A program made the position numbers and the translations under genes. From Pholiota molesta (lineage: Eukaryota > Basidiomycota > Agaricomycetes > Agaricales > Strophariaceae): a stretch of DNA of 64,000 nucleotides. Every line of letters starts with the position of its first letter. Position 1 is the stretch's first letter. The notes under the pieces were generated by a model. That model saw only the letters and a program-made list of their open reading frames with translations. It had not been told where the DNA came from and did no database searches. Of this stretch, positions 22,688-33,844 are shown in pieces. The stretch is from NCBI GenBank assembly GCA_014925825.1, contig JACGCK010000182.1:24627-88626 (forward strand), given 5' to 3'.

Positions 22688-23534
22688 GTGGTGACTATTG
22701 CAACATATCCATGACTTAAGATTTCGCCTTCTAGGTACCAGTAATTACTGCATGCCACATATTTCTACATACCTTTCTTTCCATTCCCTTCACGGTTATT
22801 CTCGTGGTCTTTTTTTCAATTGATCTATTTAATCCGGCTTAACATATATGTAACACTTTTGTGTACGCACTTCTGAATCCGAGGTCTTGTGCATTTGTTT
22901 TATGCGTAAGATATCGATTCTCTGGCCATTTCGCAACCCCAATTTCACCAGCTACATGTGGCTTGGAGCACGTAAACCATCGTCCACCCGATGTCAAAGG
23001 AAGGAGATGGGTAGATCTTATCGTGGTTTCGTCTGAATCCATCCGACGCTTAGAAGATTATAGTCTAACAGAAATTATTTGACACGTTCCAGGGCGTGAT
23101 GATACTTGTGTGTTCCTAAGATCCGACTACTAATAGAGTTTGAAGGCCGTAGATCGAGGTGAACATTATCTACGCAATGAGTTTTTCATATATCGCATAG
23201 AAGCCTACAGTGTACTAAAAAAGAACGATATTCTCATGATAGCAGGGTTTTGAATACAACCACTTTTCTGGAATTTTTACCTTGCAAGAATATGTGTTTA
23301 ACCTTGGGAAGGCAAATGAATGTGTTTCATTTTTTGAGTGACCGGCGCGAAATCTTAGATAGAGTTGATAGTCAGGCAGAGCACTAAGGCCGAGAGCAGT
23401 GTTACTGCCTAGTCGAAATCAAGAGCAACGAGCTCTCCAGGTCCAAAAGCACGCCTCTTTTGGAGACTAGAGTACATTCAGACTGAGATATCAAGACCAA
23501 GTAGCATATATTAGACGAGAGCATCAACACATTA
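22688..23534. other. intergenic between NSE2 and RPN13
   Basis: About 850 bp between two converging genes. No ORF with protein-like features and no RNA gene was recognised; it should hold both 3' UTRs. Confidence 0.5.
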
Positions 23535-24786
23535 TCAATCTGTATCCATGCTGTTATTTCTCTCCCTGTCAGCTTGTTCTTGTATTGCTCTCAGGAATGG
23601 ACCGACTCCAGTCCCAGCTTCTTCGGGGAGACCAAGAGTCCGAACCAGTCCACCCAAGAGACCTGTCCTCAGAGCTTGGTCGAAATTCGACACTGCCGCT
23701 CTGAATTGAGGTGAACTGGAAGGGGAAAAAAAGAGGGACCTTTCAGAATATGCCAAGAAAGAGTAATAGAAGAGTCGTACTGAATTATCTGTTGTAGAAC
23801 CTCAGCTGACGGTCGGACCGGTAGATCTGGTGGAAGATGGGGGAATAAGGCCTGGATGAGTTCCGGATGGCTCTCAAAGAGGGGTCCCAAAATTCCGGGT
23901 GTTAAAATATCGCTAAGCGACACGTCTACAAAGGAGGAGATAGCGATAGTTATTAATGAGAACAACTAAGATAAACCAACAAAAATAGCTCTCACCAGGC
24001 GTGCTTGGGGCTTCTGTTCTGTCCGACATCGAAGTCAGTATTTGGGAAAGGGCAGCCAGTTGTTCAGGGGTCGCCGCATAATTGGCAGCCCCACTAGGAG
24101 CGGGTCTGACACAGTAATATAATTCAGAAATAGGTCTTGGAAAGATGGAAAGAACATACGCCGATGGTCCAGGCTGAGCAGCAGCTGCAGAGGTAGAAGC
24201 TTGGGGAGCAGTAGAAGTTATAGGCACGTTCCACCTCATGTCGAATTCGGGGTCCATCAGGAGGCCATTGACATTGGAAATGAATTCAGCGTCGCGGGAA
24301 TCGGAGGCATCCTAAGGAACGTTTCGAATGAGAATATATTTCTTTAACATCAATTGGAATCCAATATACCTGCATCCAGAACTGAGAAAACCTATAAGCT
24401 TACGGGAGCCAATCAGATAGATGAAGAAAACTCTCACAAAGTGTCGCTGATTGGAAGAAGAGAATTTGAGGACATATACCCGTCCTGGAGATTGCGAAAC
24501 TTTGACAAATGATGCATCAAAAGGGAACAATATAAGATCCTATATGGTCATAAAAAATTTTCAGCAAGGTGTTAAGCCTCTGAGTAATCTGGCTGAGGCA
24601 TGGAAGCACCTCTTCAATAGCATTCGTAACTCGATTCTTCCAAATGAAGTGCAGCAATCCATCCTCTCCGGTCGTCAAGTAGATGGCGCCCTTGGTCGGG
24701 GCGGGTACGACGTTATTGGTACCTTCTCTTCTGAAAGCCCTTCCAGCCTTAAATGCGAGGAGTATTTCAGAGCTTGGTATCGACAT
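23535..24786 (-). CDS. RPN13: 26S proteasome ubiquitin receptor RPN13
   Basis: Proteasome regulatory-particle subunit that binds ubiquitin and recruits the deubiquitinase UCH37-type partner. Seven exons (24786-24610, 24539-24438, 24381-24370, 24311-24160, 24105-23996, 23925-23781, 23715-23535) total 292 codons with consistent phases. The N-terminal Pru domain shows LLAFKAGRAF, GAIYLTTGEDGLLHFIWKNR, ILFPFDASFVKV and VYVLKFSSSNQRHFFWMQ. After an Ala/Ser/Pro linker the C-terminal DEUBAD domain has LSDILTPGILGPLFESHPEL and LRTGLLGGLVRTLGLP. Exon 3 is a 12 bp microexon coding FWMQ. The start at MSIPSSE gives the usual length; an upstream in-frame ATG at 24855 is less likely. It diverges from the SCOC-like gene by 235 bp. 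Confidence 0.95.
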
Positions 24787-25021
24787 ATTGGTGGTCTGGA
24801 TTGTATCGCAGGGGCTTGGAAGAGGGCAGGCGCGACGCGTCAGTGCTTGATTCAAAGTCCGCCAAGTCTTGTGATCGAACTTCGAAGCAGACTCTTGCCA
24901 TTCTTGATTTTGATCTTCATCTATCCTTGACCATCCCTGCTACTTTCAGGACGCAGCTGCTTCATCTGAGTGACAAACCTCTCTGGGTCAAACATCTGTA
25001 TTCCTAGGAAAGCTATCTGGG

Positions 25022-25397
25022 ATGGATTTCGACGAATTCGAACAACCAGCGGTGTGGGGCATTGTGTCTCCACGCGAGGCTGGTAGCGACCTTGGACTTG
25101 TGAGAGATACGCTGAGGAAAGACCAAATCATCAAGTGCGTATATCTCCTCTGTCTTTGCGCCAAGACAGGTGTACTGACTCGCTCTGATTATAGGGATAT
25201 ATTGGCTTCTCAGGAAGATTTGAGGGGTGAGCTTTCATCAGCTTGTTGCGGAGTCTTCAAGGCTAAAACCAGACCTAACAGCTATGCTGGCCAAAGTCCA
25301 AAGCGTGCAGAAGGAGGTTGACAAACTAACATCGGGGAACGAAACTCTCCAGATGTACATCGATAATTTGACGGTGCAAATGGCGAAGCGGCGATAA
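25022..25397 (+). CDS. short coiled-coil protein, SCOC-like
   Basis: Small protein of 89 codons from three exons (25022-25134, 25195-25226, 25273-25397) with exact phases. The N-terminal half is acidic and unstructured; the C-terminal half is a heptad coiled coil (LTAMLAKVQSVQKEVDKL, then NETLQMYIDNLTVQMAK) matching the SCOC/SCOCO family, Golgi and endosome-associated adaptors that bind Arl-type GTPases. The neighbouring ARL8 gene 445 bp away is convergent, which is suggestive because SCOC binds ARL1-family proteins, but adjacency may be chance. The family call rests on the coiled-coil pattern and small size. Confidence 0.75.
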
Positions 25398-25842
25398 TTC
25401 TTATCCTCGATACCCCTCCTACATATACAACTCCCATGCATGGGGAATGCCTCTCCGGAGGAATTCCGGAAAGATGCAGATCGGAATTAAACGCCACAGA
25501 CATACTATGCGTCCCATTCGTTCATCTGAACTTCCCACCGATACATACCAAGCATTGATTAGCTGGTTTTGATTGAGAACATTCATTCTTCGTTGCAAGC
25601 CCACTATGTACCGCGGGACTACAATGGTTGTCAAACATTGAAACAAGCTATTTGCTTGAAGCTGGAGTATAACGTGTAACATTTGATATACAAAATTAAT
25701 ATTCCATTATGATACAGGTTACATGATCTAGTGAGAAATACGACAAACGACGCCTGCTGCACCGAATTGTTATATCATGGGTATGGTTCCAAGGACATAC
25801 GCTGAAGGAGGTTGTGTACCCAGTTTTTGGAAAAGAGCCAAG
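25398..25842. other. intergenic, converging genes
   Basis: Holds the 3' ends of the SCOC-like and ARL8 transcripts. Nothing else was recognised. Confidence 0.5.
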
Positions 25843-26987
25843 TTAATGGCTCCGCCCTGCAAGCCATTGAAGTACGATGTCGCTATTACCTAGCATTAAA
25901 ACAGTGGACATGCTTCTGCACAAATAGAACTTACAGGTTATGTTGACTCTTCATGGAACACTGGTAGAAAATGAGATGCTTGCCATAAAGTATGCAAGAG
26001 AAAGGATGTCATACCGAATAGCACTAGGGACATAAGTCAGTATTGCATTATAGAAAAGTAATTGATAAATTAACGTACGGATACCGGCCGGTCAGAAATC
26101 TTGTCTAATTGTCTGGAGACAAAGGTTACTGAAGTGAAGATAAATTTAAAGCAAATGTCATACAAGTCTTTGATAATTTCTTTGACCGCAGCATGTCCAT
26201 CGAGATCGTTTTTGTTGCCCAGCTGTCGTGGTACTTAATAAGTAGGATTCTAACGGTATCTGAAAGACGATACATACTACTAGCAGTGGTACACCGATTA
26301 GGGTTGGCTGTCCCAATAGCTGGTGGAGTTCAAAGCGCGCTGTATTGAACTTATCATGCTGCGCACCGGCGTCAAAAAGAAATGCGCAAATGCAAAATAA
26401 TAACACTCACATCCACAGAGTCAACCACAAAGCTAGAGACAATGAGCCCTCACGCAGATATTTTTAGGGATAAAGTGGGCAGCTCACACTATGGCGTCTA
26501 CCCCATGGCAATAGCGTTCCCACATAGAGCGAAATTTCGGTTGTCCTACAAGTTTGGGTGACAACGATGAGCACAATGAGATGAATGGCTATATCCTGAA
26601 AATCTCACCTGCAACATCCCATATTTTCATAGTGACATTCCCCTTCCTTATCTTCCGAAAGTTGAAAGCAACGGTTGGAACGACATCTTCGCTCCACTAC
26701 ACAGCATGAGTCCCATGGGCGCTACATGAAGCCTGATAGAATGGTACTGACTTGGCCAGACGTAATAACATTAACAAAGGAGGTCTTTCCAGATGCCTGA
26801 TTGTAGGGTGCCCTAAGCGAATTGCATGGAAAGGTCAGGGAGATAGGCGCACTTGTAGACCGACAACGGCTATTTCTGCCTGTTTAGAGAAAAAGAGACT
26901 GCAAGGGTTCAGAGAATTGCGGCAGCTTCGAAGCAAAGGCACGTACCCGCTAATCCATTGTATTATTGTGGTGAATATCCCAGGCAT
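25843..26987 (-). CDS. ARL8: ARL8-type small GTPase
   Basis: ADP-ribosylation-factor-like GTPase; animal ARL8 drives lysosome movement and fusion. Twelve short exons assemble to 176 codons with all phases matching, starting [15 protein letters not shown] at 26987. The P-loop is [15 protein letters not shown], switch I PTVAFNFR, the DxxG motif [17 protein letters not shown], NKxD is LGNKNDLDG and the C-terminal base-contact region is [18 protein letters not shown]. Exon 1 is 45 bp, exon 6 is 22 bp, and exon 10 is only 9 bp (26015-26023, coding CYS). The N-terminus lacks a glycine at position 2, as in animal ARL8, which is acetylated rather than myristoylated. The gene diverges from PET127 with 233 bp between starts. 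Confidence 0.92.
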
Positions 26988-27220
26988 GGCAAAGATGGAA
27001 AGATATGCGGAATGAATGAATGAGTGCAGCAGTTACGGAGAAGTCGATGATGTGCTACGCGGACCCTATTCACGTCCAAGAATGGAAAGGAGAGTGCTGC
27101 CGGGCCGACTCGGATCCACGTGACATTTGTCCAAAGTTTGTCCACGACTTGACTCGCGACTTGAACTTCAAGATTTTTATATTGACCGCTCTCCGTCATC
27201 CCTTGCCACCTCCTTGCTAT

Positions 27221-30200
27221 ATGCTTACCAGCTCGGTGACTCGGCTGGCTTCCGCGTCAACATGTCTCCATGCCACTAAGCTTTGCGACCTCGCTGCGAC
27301 GCGGTCAGACACGCTGTTCAGATCCTATGCGACGGTACCTTCTCCATCCAATTCTGCGTATACGGCGGCAAAGCACCAAAAAGCAGCCTTTATTCCCAAA
27401 AATAGAGGAGCTGCGACTGGAGACGGAGCTCCTCGAGTACATTCCCCGCGACCTCTCAAGTATCCATCCTCGCCTGTTAATTTAACGTCACGAATATCGA
27501 AAAAGAAGAAATTTAAATCGCCAAAATCCCCCCCTTCCGAATTACCCTACTTGCCACTAAAGCGAAGGATTTCAACCAAACATTTTACCAGTGCATTTGA
27601 GCAGAAGACTACGGCAGAGGAGGACGAAGATGACAACCCGCTGAAGGGCGTGCCTATTGTTAGGACGAGGGTACCTCCTCCTAGGACAGTCAAAAAGGAG
27701 AAGCCTACAGTTGTACGGCCTTCAGAGGAGGTGCCCACTTTCAAGCCAGTGCCTGTTACTTCCCTGGAGGCATCCGAAAGGAATGCATCGCAGGCGGACG
27801 ATTCTTCAGTGTCATTAGGACCTGGATTTGTTGAGGACAGCTGGGCGCCGGAGTCGTGGGGTGCGTACTTTGCCCACATATCTTACCCTTTGACTACTGT
27901 TCTATCCTCGACGCGTTAAATCTAACTATGAGCCATATATAGAATCAGAAGACGGAAAGAGAGCTCCTCCACATTTCGTGCCCACTGTAAATATACAAGA
28001 AGGGACCGTCAGTGAGGTGGAGGGATTGGTTGGTAGGCATGTTCAATGTCAATTAAAGTATTTCTAGCTCACGACATGCCCAGATCTCGCTCCTCCAACC
28101 CAGCAACTACCAGTTGCGCAGTTGGCCCATGGACTAGACAGAGTCTTGTTCAAGTATGTCGCGTCTTGTATTCTACAGCAAGGAATCTGCTCATCTTCGC
28201 GCATCTAGTCCAGGGGTTCACTGGCTGCAAGACCCTCGTTCTCATGTTTATAATTTCACACCATGGATCGAAAAAATTCCCAAGGTCAATGACTTTGCGT
28301 TCGAAAAGCTGACCGGATTCATCAAGAGCTCTCAAGACGAGGTACATTTATACCTCGCGTTCTCAAGGGAGAACCAACTAAATTTTCTTTCTTCTTTTCA
28401 TTCCAGGACTTACGAACACTTGCCAGACAAGAGCAAAAGAAATATACAGGTTCTACATCATCGCTATCGGGGATGTTTAGCCATATATATTTCTTGATTT
28501 CGGAGCACAAGGATGTGGAAATCGAGACTCTGAGCCAGCATTTCTCATTGGAGGTAACCTGATCCACTTCTACACGTTTTTGAGCTTTACAAATCTGTCA
28601 TTTTCGTCATCTTCTAGTCTTCTGGATTCACTTTAGGTCAGCGAATGCCATCAGGGGTAACGCTGAATTACAACGATGGGATATATTCTTGTGACGCGCT
28701 CGGGTCGGAGTCCGACGATCCTGATAAAAATGTCTTGACCTGGATGGTATGTTACTTGTTGCCAAACCCTCATACATATATGTTAATTCGTAAACAGGGT
28801 ACTCTTCTGGAAAATTTTTTGACCAAGACACCAGAAGATTTCAAGACGTTCATGCGATTAGAGTCATCACCGACGGGAACTGCAAAGAAGCAGCCAATGC
28901 GGGAAGCTTTCCGATTCTCAAAGGTTCGTAGAATACTTACCTCGCTCAATGTCCATTCCACTGACACTCCACTATTCATTAGTCCGACAAGTTCGTGATG
29001 CGCTCTCAGCTGGACTGTCAAGATGACCGATTGCCCGGGACGGGTGTCTTTGATATCAAAACGCGCGCCTGTATCTCGGTCCGCATGGATATCTTAAACT
29101 TCGAGGTTTGTGGTGCCCCTCAGCTTTAGTTGCATCGCATCAATATCTGTTTCGTAGGAAAACTCTGGGTATGCGATCAAGAGTCAACACGGCATTTTAG
29201 AAAGTTTCGAGCGGGAATATTATGATCTCATCCGTTCGGCGTTCCTTAAATATAGGTGAGATTTATCTGCCATGTTGTGTGGACCATCTGCTTACCACTA
29301 CATCATAGTGTCCAAGTACGCATTGGCAATATGGACGGTGTGCTGGTCGCCTACCACAACACTGACCGCATATTCGGATTCCAATATATCAGTCTTGACG
29401 AAATGGACGAGCGCATATATGGACCAGTTCCGGGCATGGGCGACAAAGTGTTCAAGAAATCAATTAATCTGCTAGAAGCTATTTTGGAGGAAGCAACGAA
29501 AGTTTATCCTGAGCAGGTTAGTGACAATATATCCCTCCATCGATATTGGAGATTCTGATCTGGAAAACTTCTAGTCTCTTACCTGCTTATTTGAGACACG
29601 ACGCCCCGGTAAAATGATGGATGTTTATGTGCAACCTGCCGAATGGGAGGAGAAGAAAGGGCCAAGACCCGTCACGCAATTCCTCGTGCAAGTCTCGCAT
29701 TTCGTCGACGACAAGCCAGCAAGAGCTGCTGTGGCTCTCAGGACCACAACCGAAGACTGTACGTTTTTCTCGCTCTGCGTTCCAGCCACATTGCTAATCA
29801 TACATCATTAGGGACGATGAAATACTCGATCGCCAAAGCCGTTCTACCCGATGATGTAGTCAGACACAATCTCAGCAGCGCCCAACAGAGGAAACACCGC
29901 ACACTGACGTTGCCGTCCAATGTCACCATGGACAAGGCTAGGGAGTACTGGGAGAATCTGTCCTACAACCCCAAGTTGAAAGCCGTGACCAAGGAATTCA
30001 AAAGCAGCCACTTCTGCATGGCGGACCCCACGATCCAGAGATACCGCGATATCTCGAATGAGGGCAGGGTTTGGTACGAGGAGCGGCAGAAACAGATGGC
30101 GGGTAAACCGAAGATTGTCCTGGGCCAAGGCGTGTACGAGGAAGACGAGAGCTTGTTGTCGTTGCAGGAATCCAAGCAGGAGCCCCAGCAGGAATCTCAG

Positions 30201-30506
30201 CAAGCACAAGTACAGGCGGAATCCTCTCCAGCCTTGCAAAGCTCTCAGCAGGAACCCCAGCAAGCGCAAGCGGAATCCTCTCCAGCCTTGCAAGATTCCG
30301 AGCAGGAACCCCAGCAAGAAGCAGCGGAACAGGCACAGTTCTCTCCAGCCTTGCAAGACTCCCAGCAGGAGCCTCAGCAAGAAGCAGAGGCACAGGCGGA
30401 GTCCTTTTCAGCCTTGCAAGACTCCCAGCAGGAATTTCAGCCAGAAGTACAAGCACAGTCATCTCCATCAGAGTCTGAGTCTGACCCAGAAGAGAAAAAA
30501 GAGTAG
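27221..30506 (+). CDS. PET127: PET127, mitochondrial RNA-processing exonuclease family
   Basis: Mitochondrial protein; the yeast member is membrane-associated, acts in 5' processing and decay of mitochondrial RNA, and belongs to the PD-(D/E)XK nuclease superfamily. The start at 27221 gives a Ser/Thr/Ala-rich presequence. After a basic, low-complexity N-terminal region, the conserved core begins at LAHGLDRVLFNPGVHWLQDP, then YNFTPWIEKIPKVNDFAFEK, GSTSSLSGMFSHIYFLIS, KFVMRSQLDCQDDRLPGTG, FDIKTRA (the expected catalytic Asp/Lys strand), NSGYAIKSQHG, YYDLIRSAFLKYSFQVRIG and FGFQYISLDEMDERIYG. About ten introns of 45-70 bp interrupt it. The C-terminus ends in four to five Gln/Glu-rich tandem repeats (30170-30460) and an acidic tail. 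No frameshift was needed. Confidence 0.93.
30170..30460 (+). repeat. in-frame minisatellite, about 55-66 bp units, in the PET127 C-terminus
   Basis: Units share CAGGAACCCCAGCAAG at the front and TCTCCAGCCTTGCAAGA at the back, translating to variants of QQEPQQ...SPALQDS. Unit length varies by multiples of three, so the frame is kept. This is a typical expandable coding repeat. Confidence 0.85.
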
Positions 30507-31146
30507 AGTCCCCTTCATAATCGACTGTAAGTAATTGCATTCGTCCAATCTTCCATAACATGGTTTCTCAAGTTTACTCTATTTGTAGAATATTCTTCTC
30601 GATTAGCCTAATCGCTTTTCAAATACGCTCATCGGTGTAGCTGGGAAGTGTTCTACTACATTCTCGCGGATAATCATCGGGTCGGCCGCCTGTAATGAAC
30701 ACCACAACTCCTACGTATACCCATGATCTATCCGCGTTACACCTTAGTTTCTGCTTTAGATTACAATTTAATCCAGCATATCGCTTAATTATAAGAGTTT
30801 TTATGTGCGTTGAATAAGTAAACCCAAGCCACGGACCGGACGGAGACCTGCGCCAAAGAGGTGATCGCACAAATATGGGTGACCGACGACGGTTGCGATC
30901 TGATAGCATCTCTCTCTCGACCACCCGCTGCCGCTGGGAATATCAGCAACCGCGCACAGCACTAGGCTGGGACTGTGGTGACTTACGGAGATGACTAGCG
31001 TACGTACAGCATAAGCATATGCCAAGCCTTTGCCCCACTAATTAGCACCCAGTCTGCTCAAGAGCCCTCCAAGCCTTTACCAGTTTCCCAGGTAAGCTCG
31101 TGCACCTTTTATTTTTATCCCGTCGCCCTCCCGTTCCTCTGTCCAC
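30507..31146. other. intergenic between PET127 and UspA-domain gene
   Basis: About 640 bp on the same transcriptional strand as both neighbours. It should hold the PET127 3' UTR and the promoter of the next gene. No TATA box or small ORF stands out. Confidence 0.45.
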
Positions 31147-33471
31147 ATGAGTCTCGACAACCATCCCGTCGCCAACAAGCGCAGTTGGTCTTCCTTTCGT
31201 GCCAGGCCCAGCAGCAGCGGTGGCACGAGCTCCAGTCCGTCCTACGCTTCCATGAAGCGGCCGAGCAGCGCAAACGGGGTGCGCCCCAAGGAACCCTCGC
31301 AACCTGCGCTGCCGGCGCCCCTTGAAGGACAGGAACTGGTCTTTTCAGAGTCTTCTCTCTTCTCGCCCATCTCGCCGCTCATCTCTCCAGCGCCCACCCG
31401 GCCGGCGCTCTCTGGGCGGTCGCGTTCGAGCACCGCTGATCCCCTGTCCCCTGATCCCCTGCCGCCCTCTGGTTCCCGGCCTACGACACCGAAACGGTGG
31501 TCTTCGAGCTTCTTACTGACGAATTCTTCTCCAAAGACATCCCCCCAAGCCCTCGATGGCCAGGCCTCGCAGCTCATCCTCAATGCGCTAGAGCGCACAA
31601 ATTCGCAGCAGCAGAGCCAAAGCTCGTTCAAATCCCCTACCGAATCCACCAGGAATGGAGGCGGATCATTTGGCAAGTCCCTCTCGTCCATGATGGGTGG
31701 TCTGTCCAACCTTTCGCTCTCGCGTACGAGCACGCGAGATAGTACGATCCAGGAAGACAAGGACAAGGACAAGGACCGCGGTCGCAGCATGCTCAAGTTG
31801 GGACGGAAGCGGTCTGCCTCACAGGCGCCCGGCGAGGAGCAAGACGACTCCCGGAGCAGTCTATCGCGCGCCAGGTCGCAATCCCCCTTCACACTACGCC
31901 GCTTCCGCACGCGCGACCCCTCCCCCGCACCCCAGCCGGTCCGGATGAGTCAATCCGACGTCGAGCTCTCGGACACGTCCTCCGCCATTCTGCCTCATAC
32001 CGCTTCACAGACGACGAGTCGGGCGACGAGGGCGAGACCGACGACGAGTCGCCCGACGAGGAGGACATCTTCGATCCGATTACGGAGGCCAACACCGAGC
32101 GCAACGCCCTCATTCCGCCGGTGCCGACGGAGGGCTCTGGGCCTGGCCAAGAGATCGAAGACCCGGACCCCGTCGGCGAGGGTGTGAACGTGATCGTCGC
32201 GCCCGAGCCCTACTTCCCGAGCTCGCTGAACGCGCTGGGCTCCGCCGGGCGCGGGAAGCGCAATCCGCGCAGGCGCAAGTCGGTGCGCACGCACGAGCCG
32301 CTGCCGTTCACCACGTCGCGGCCGGTCTTCCAGCGCGATAGGTGCACGATCACGCTCGTGCAGGGGGATCCCGAAGGCACCGTTGGGGATCGGCGGAAGA
32401 GGCGCTATGTCGTTGCCAGCGATCTAAGCGAAGAAAGTCGATATGCGGTTGAATGGGGTATTGGGACTGTGCTACGCGATGGCGATGATATGCTCATTGT
32501 TACCGTTGTGGAAAACGAGTCGAAAGGTACGTTATACGGTTATCAAACTTATCGGACTTGGCAAACACATAATACGCAGTGGATCCCGCTATTCCCAGTG
32601 CTGCTGACCGCGCAGTCAAGCTGAGAAGCCAGCAAGAGGTATATATTGTTCTTATGTGCCCCGTCGTGACAGTTTGATCTGACCCACTTTATCTTCCAGC
32701 GTCAAGGTTTAGCATACATCCTCGTCCGTCAAGTAACAGGCTTGCTCCAACGGACGAAATTAAATGTTACGATATCATGTCAAGCATGGCATGCAAAGAA
32801 CTCGCGACATATGCTGCTCGGTAAGTCGCTGGCGTCACTTTTTATATGGGCGGCGTTCTCATTCTGTGCAGATATTGTCGATCACGTTGAGCCAACTATG
32901 TTGATTGTGGGATCTCGTGGTCTAGGCCAACTGAATGGGTAGGTTCCATGTTTCTTCTTATGTTTGACCAATATGTAATCCCATCACACATGTCCAGAAT
33001 TCTCCTTGGCTCGACATCTCATTATCTCATCCAGGTATGCCCTTTCCTTGGTTTTTGTCTTCTAGTAATTGCTAACCGCTCCTTATCCCAGAAATGCTCT
33101 GTTCCTGTCATGGTCCGTATCTTCCATCAGCTCCAGCCAAGTCTGACTCATTCTAACATCCCACAACCCACCAGGTCGCGCGCCGCCGGCTCAAGCGCCC
33201 GCCCAGGAAAAACGCGCACCTCTCCACGCACCGCACGCACGTCTCGCTCGCGGAGGCCGGCATCGACCGCGTCGCCGCCAAGGTCGACCAGGACGTGCAG
33301 GTGATGCGCGACGAGCTGCAGGCGGAGGACGAGCGCCGCGAGGCGGGCGGCGGGCCCGGGAGCCGCAAGGACGCGCGGTTCGACGCGGTGCCGGAGAACG
33401 AGGGCGCGGAGGAGGAGGACGGCGAGGAGGAGAATGACGACGAGCCGGTGGGCGTCAAAGTCGCTGGCTAG
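31147..33471 (+). CDS. universal stress protein A (UspA) domain protein with long disordered N-terminus
   Basis: Probable nucleotide-binding stress protein. The first 280 codons are Ser/Pro/Arg-rich and disordered, followed by an acidic stretch (SGDEGETDDESPDEEDIFDP). The UspA fold starts near 32395 with RRYVVASDLSEESRYAVEWG and DDMLIVTVVEN, and ends with EPTMLIVGSRGLGQ, then ILLGSTSHYLIQKCSVPVMV, which carries the family ATP-binding pattern G-x2-G-x9-G-S/T. Introns occur near 32525, 32640, 32821, 32940, 33034 and 33111. The C-terminal 100 codons are very GC-rich and charged. The frame steps by -1 between 31977 and 31990 (after SDVELSDTSS); one added C restores it. The partner or pathway is not visible from sequence. 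Confidence 0.85.
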
Positions 33472-33844
33472 TTGGCGGTTTGCGCGTCTGTTGTTCTTTT
33501 TTATTATTTCTGTTGTCTTTTTATTGGCCTCTTTGCACTATACTACATAAATTATCTTCGGTTTCCTTTGTTTATACAGTAAAATACAACCCCCCTTAGA
33601 ATGGTATAAACTTCAAAGATACTCTATGTTGGTCTTCGGTTGTGGTTTTCTCGTCTTTTCCTCTTCGAATAATGATACTCAGTATGTAATATGTTGTTTG
33701 CGCAATTAATTCTTAGGTCCTAGTTCCATGGAAAATACTGATATTCCACAGTACTTGTCGATCTTTGTGCGATCCTTTTGAAGTAATCTTATGTAAATTT
33801 TGTGCATCAGAAATATAACTACTCGGCCCGAATTATTCCTTGTA
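33472..33844. other. intergenic, converging genes
   Basis: AT-rich spacer holding the two 3' ends. No feature was recognised. Confidence 0.5.

Noticed and set aside
29844..30380. Leu/Gly-rich antisense ORF opposite the PET127 C-terminus
   Set aside because: It is the mirror of the Gln/Glu minisatellite; repeats without stops in one frame leave the other strand open too.
31242..31910. Antisense ORF of 222 codons over the UspA gene
   Set aside because: It overlaps the low-complexity Ser/Pro N-terminus and has no recognisable motif.
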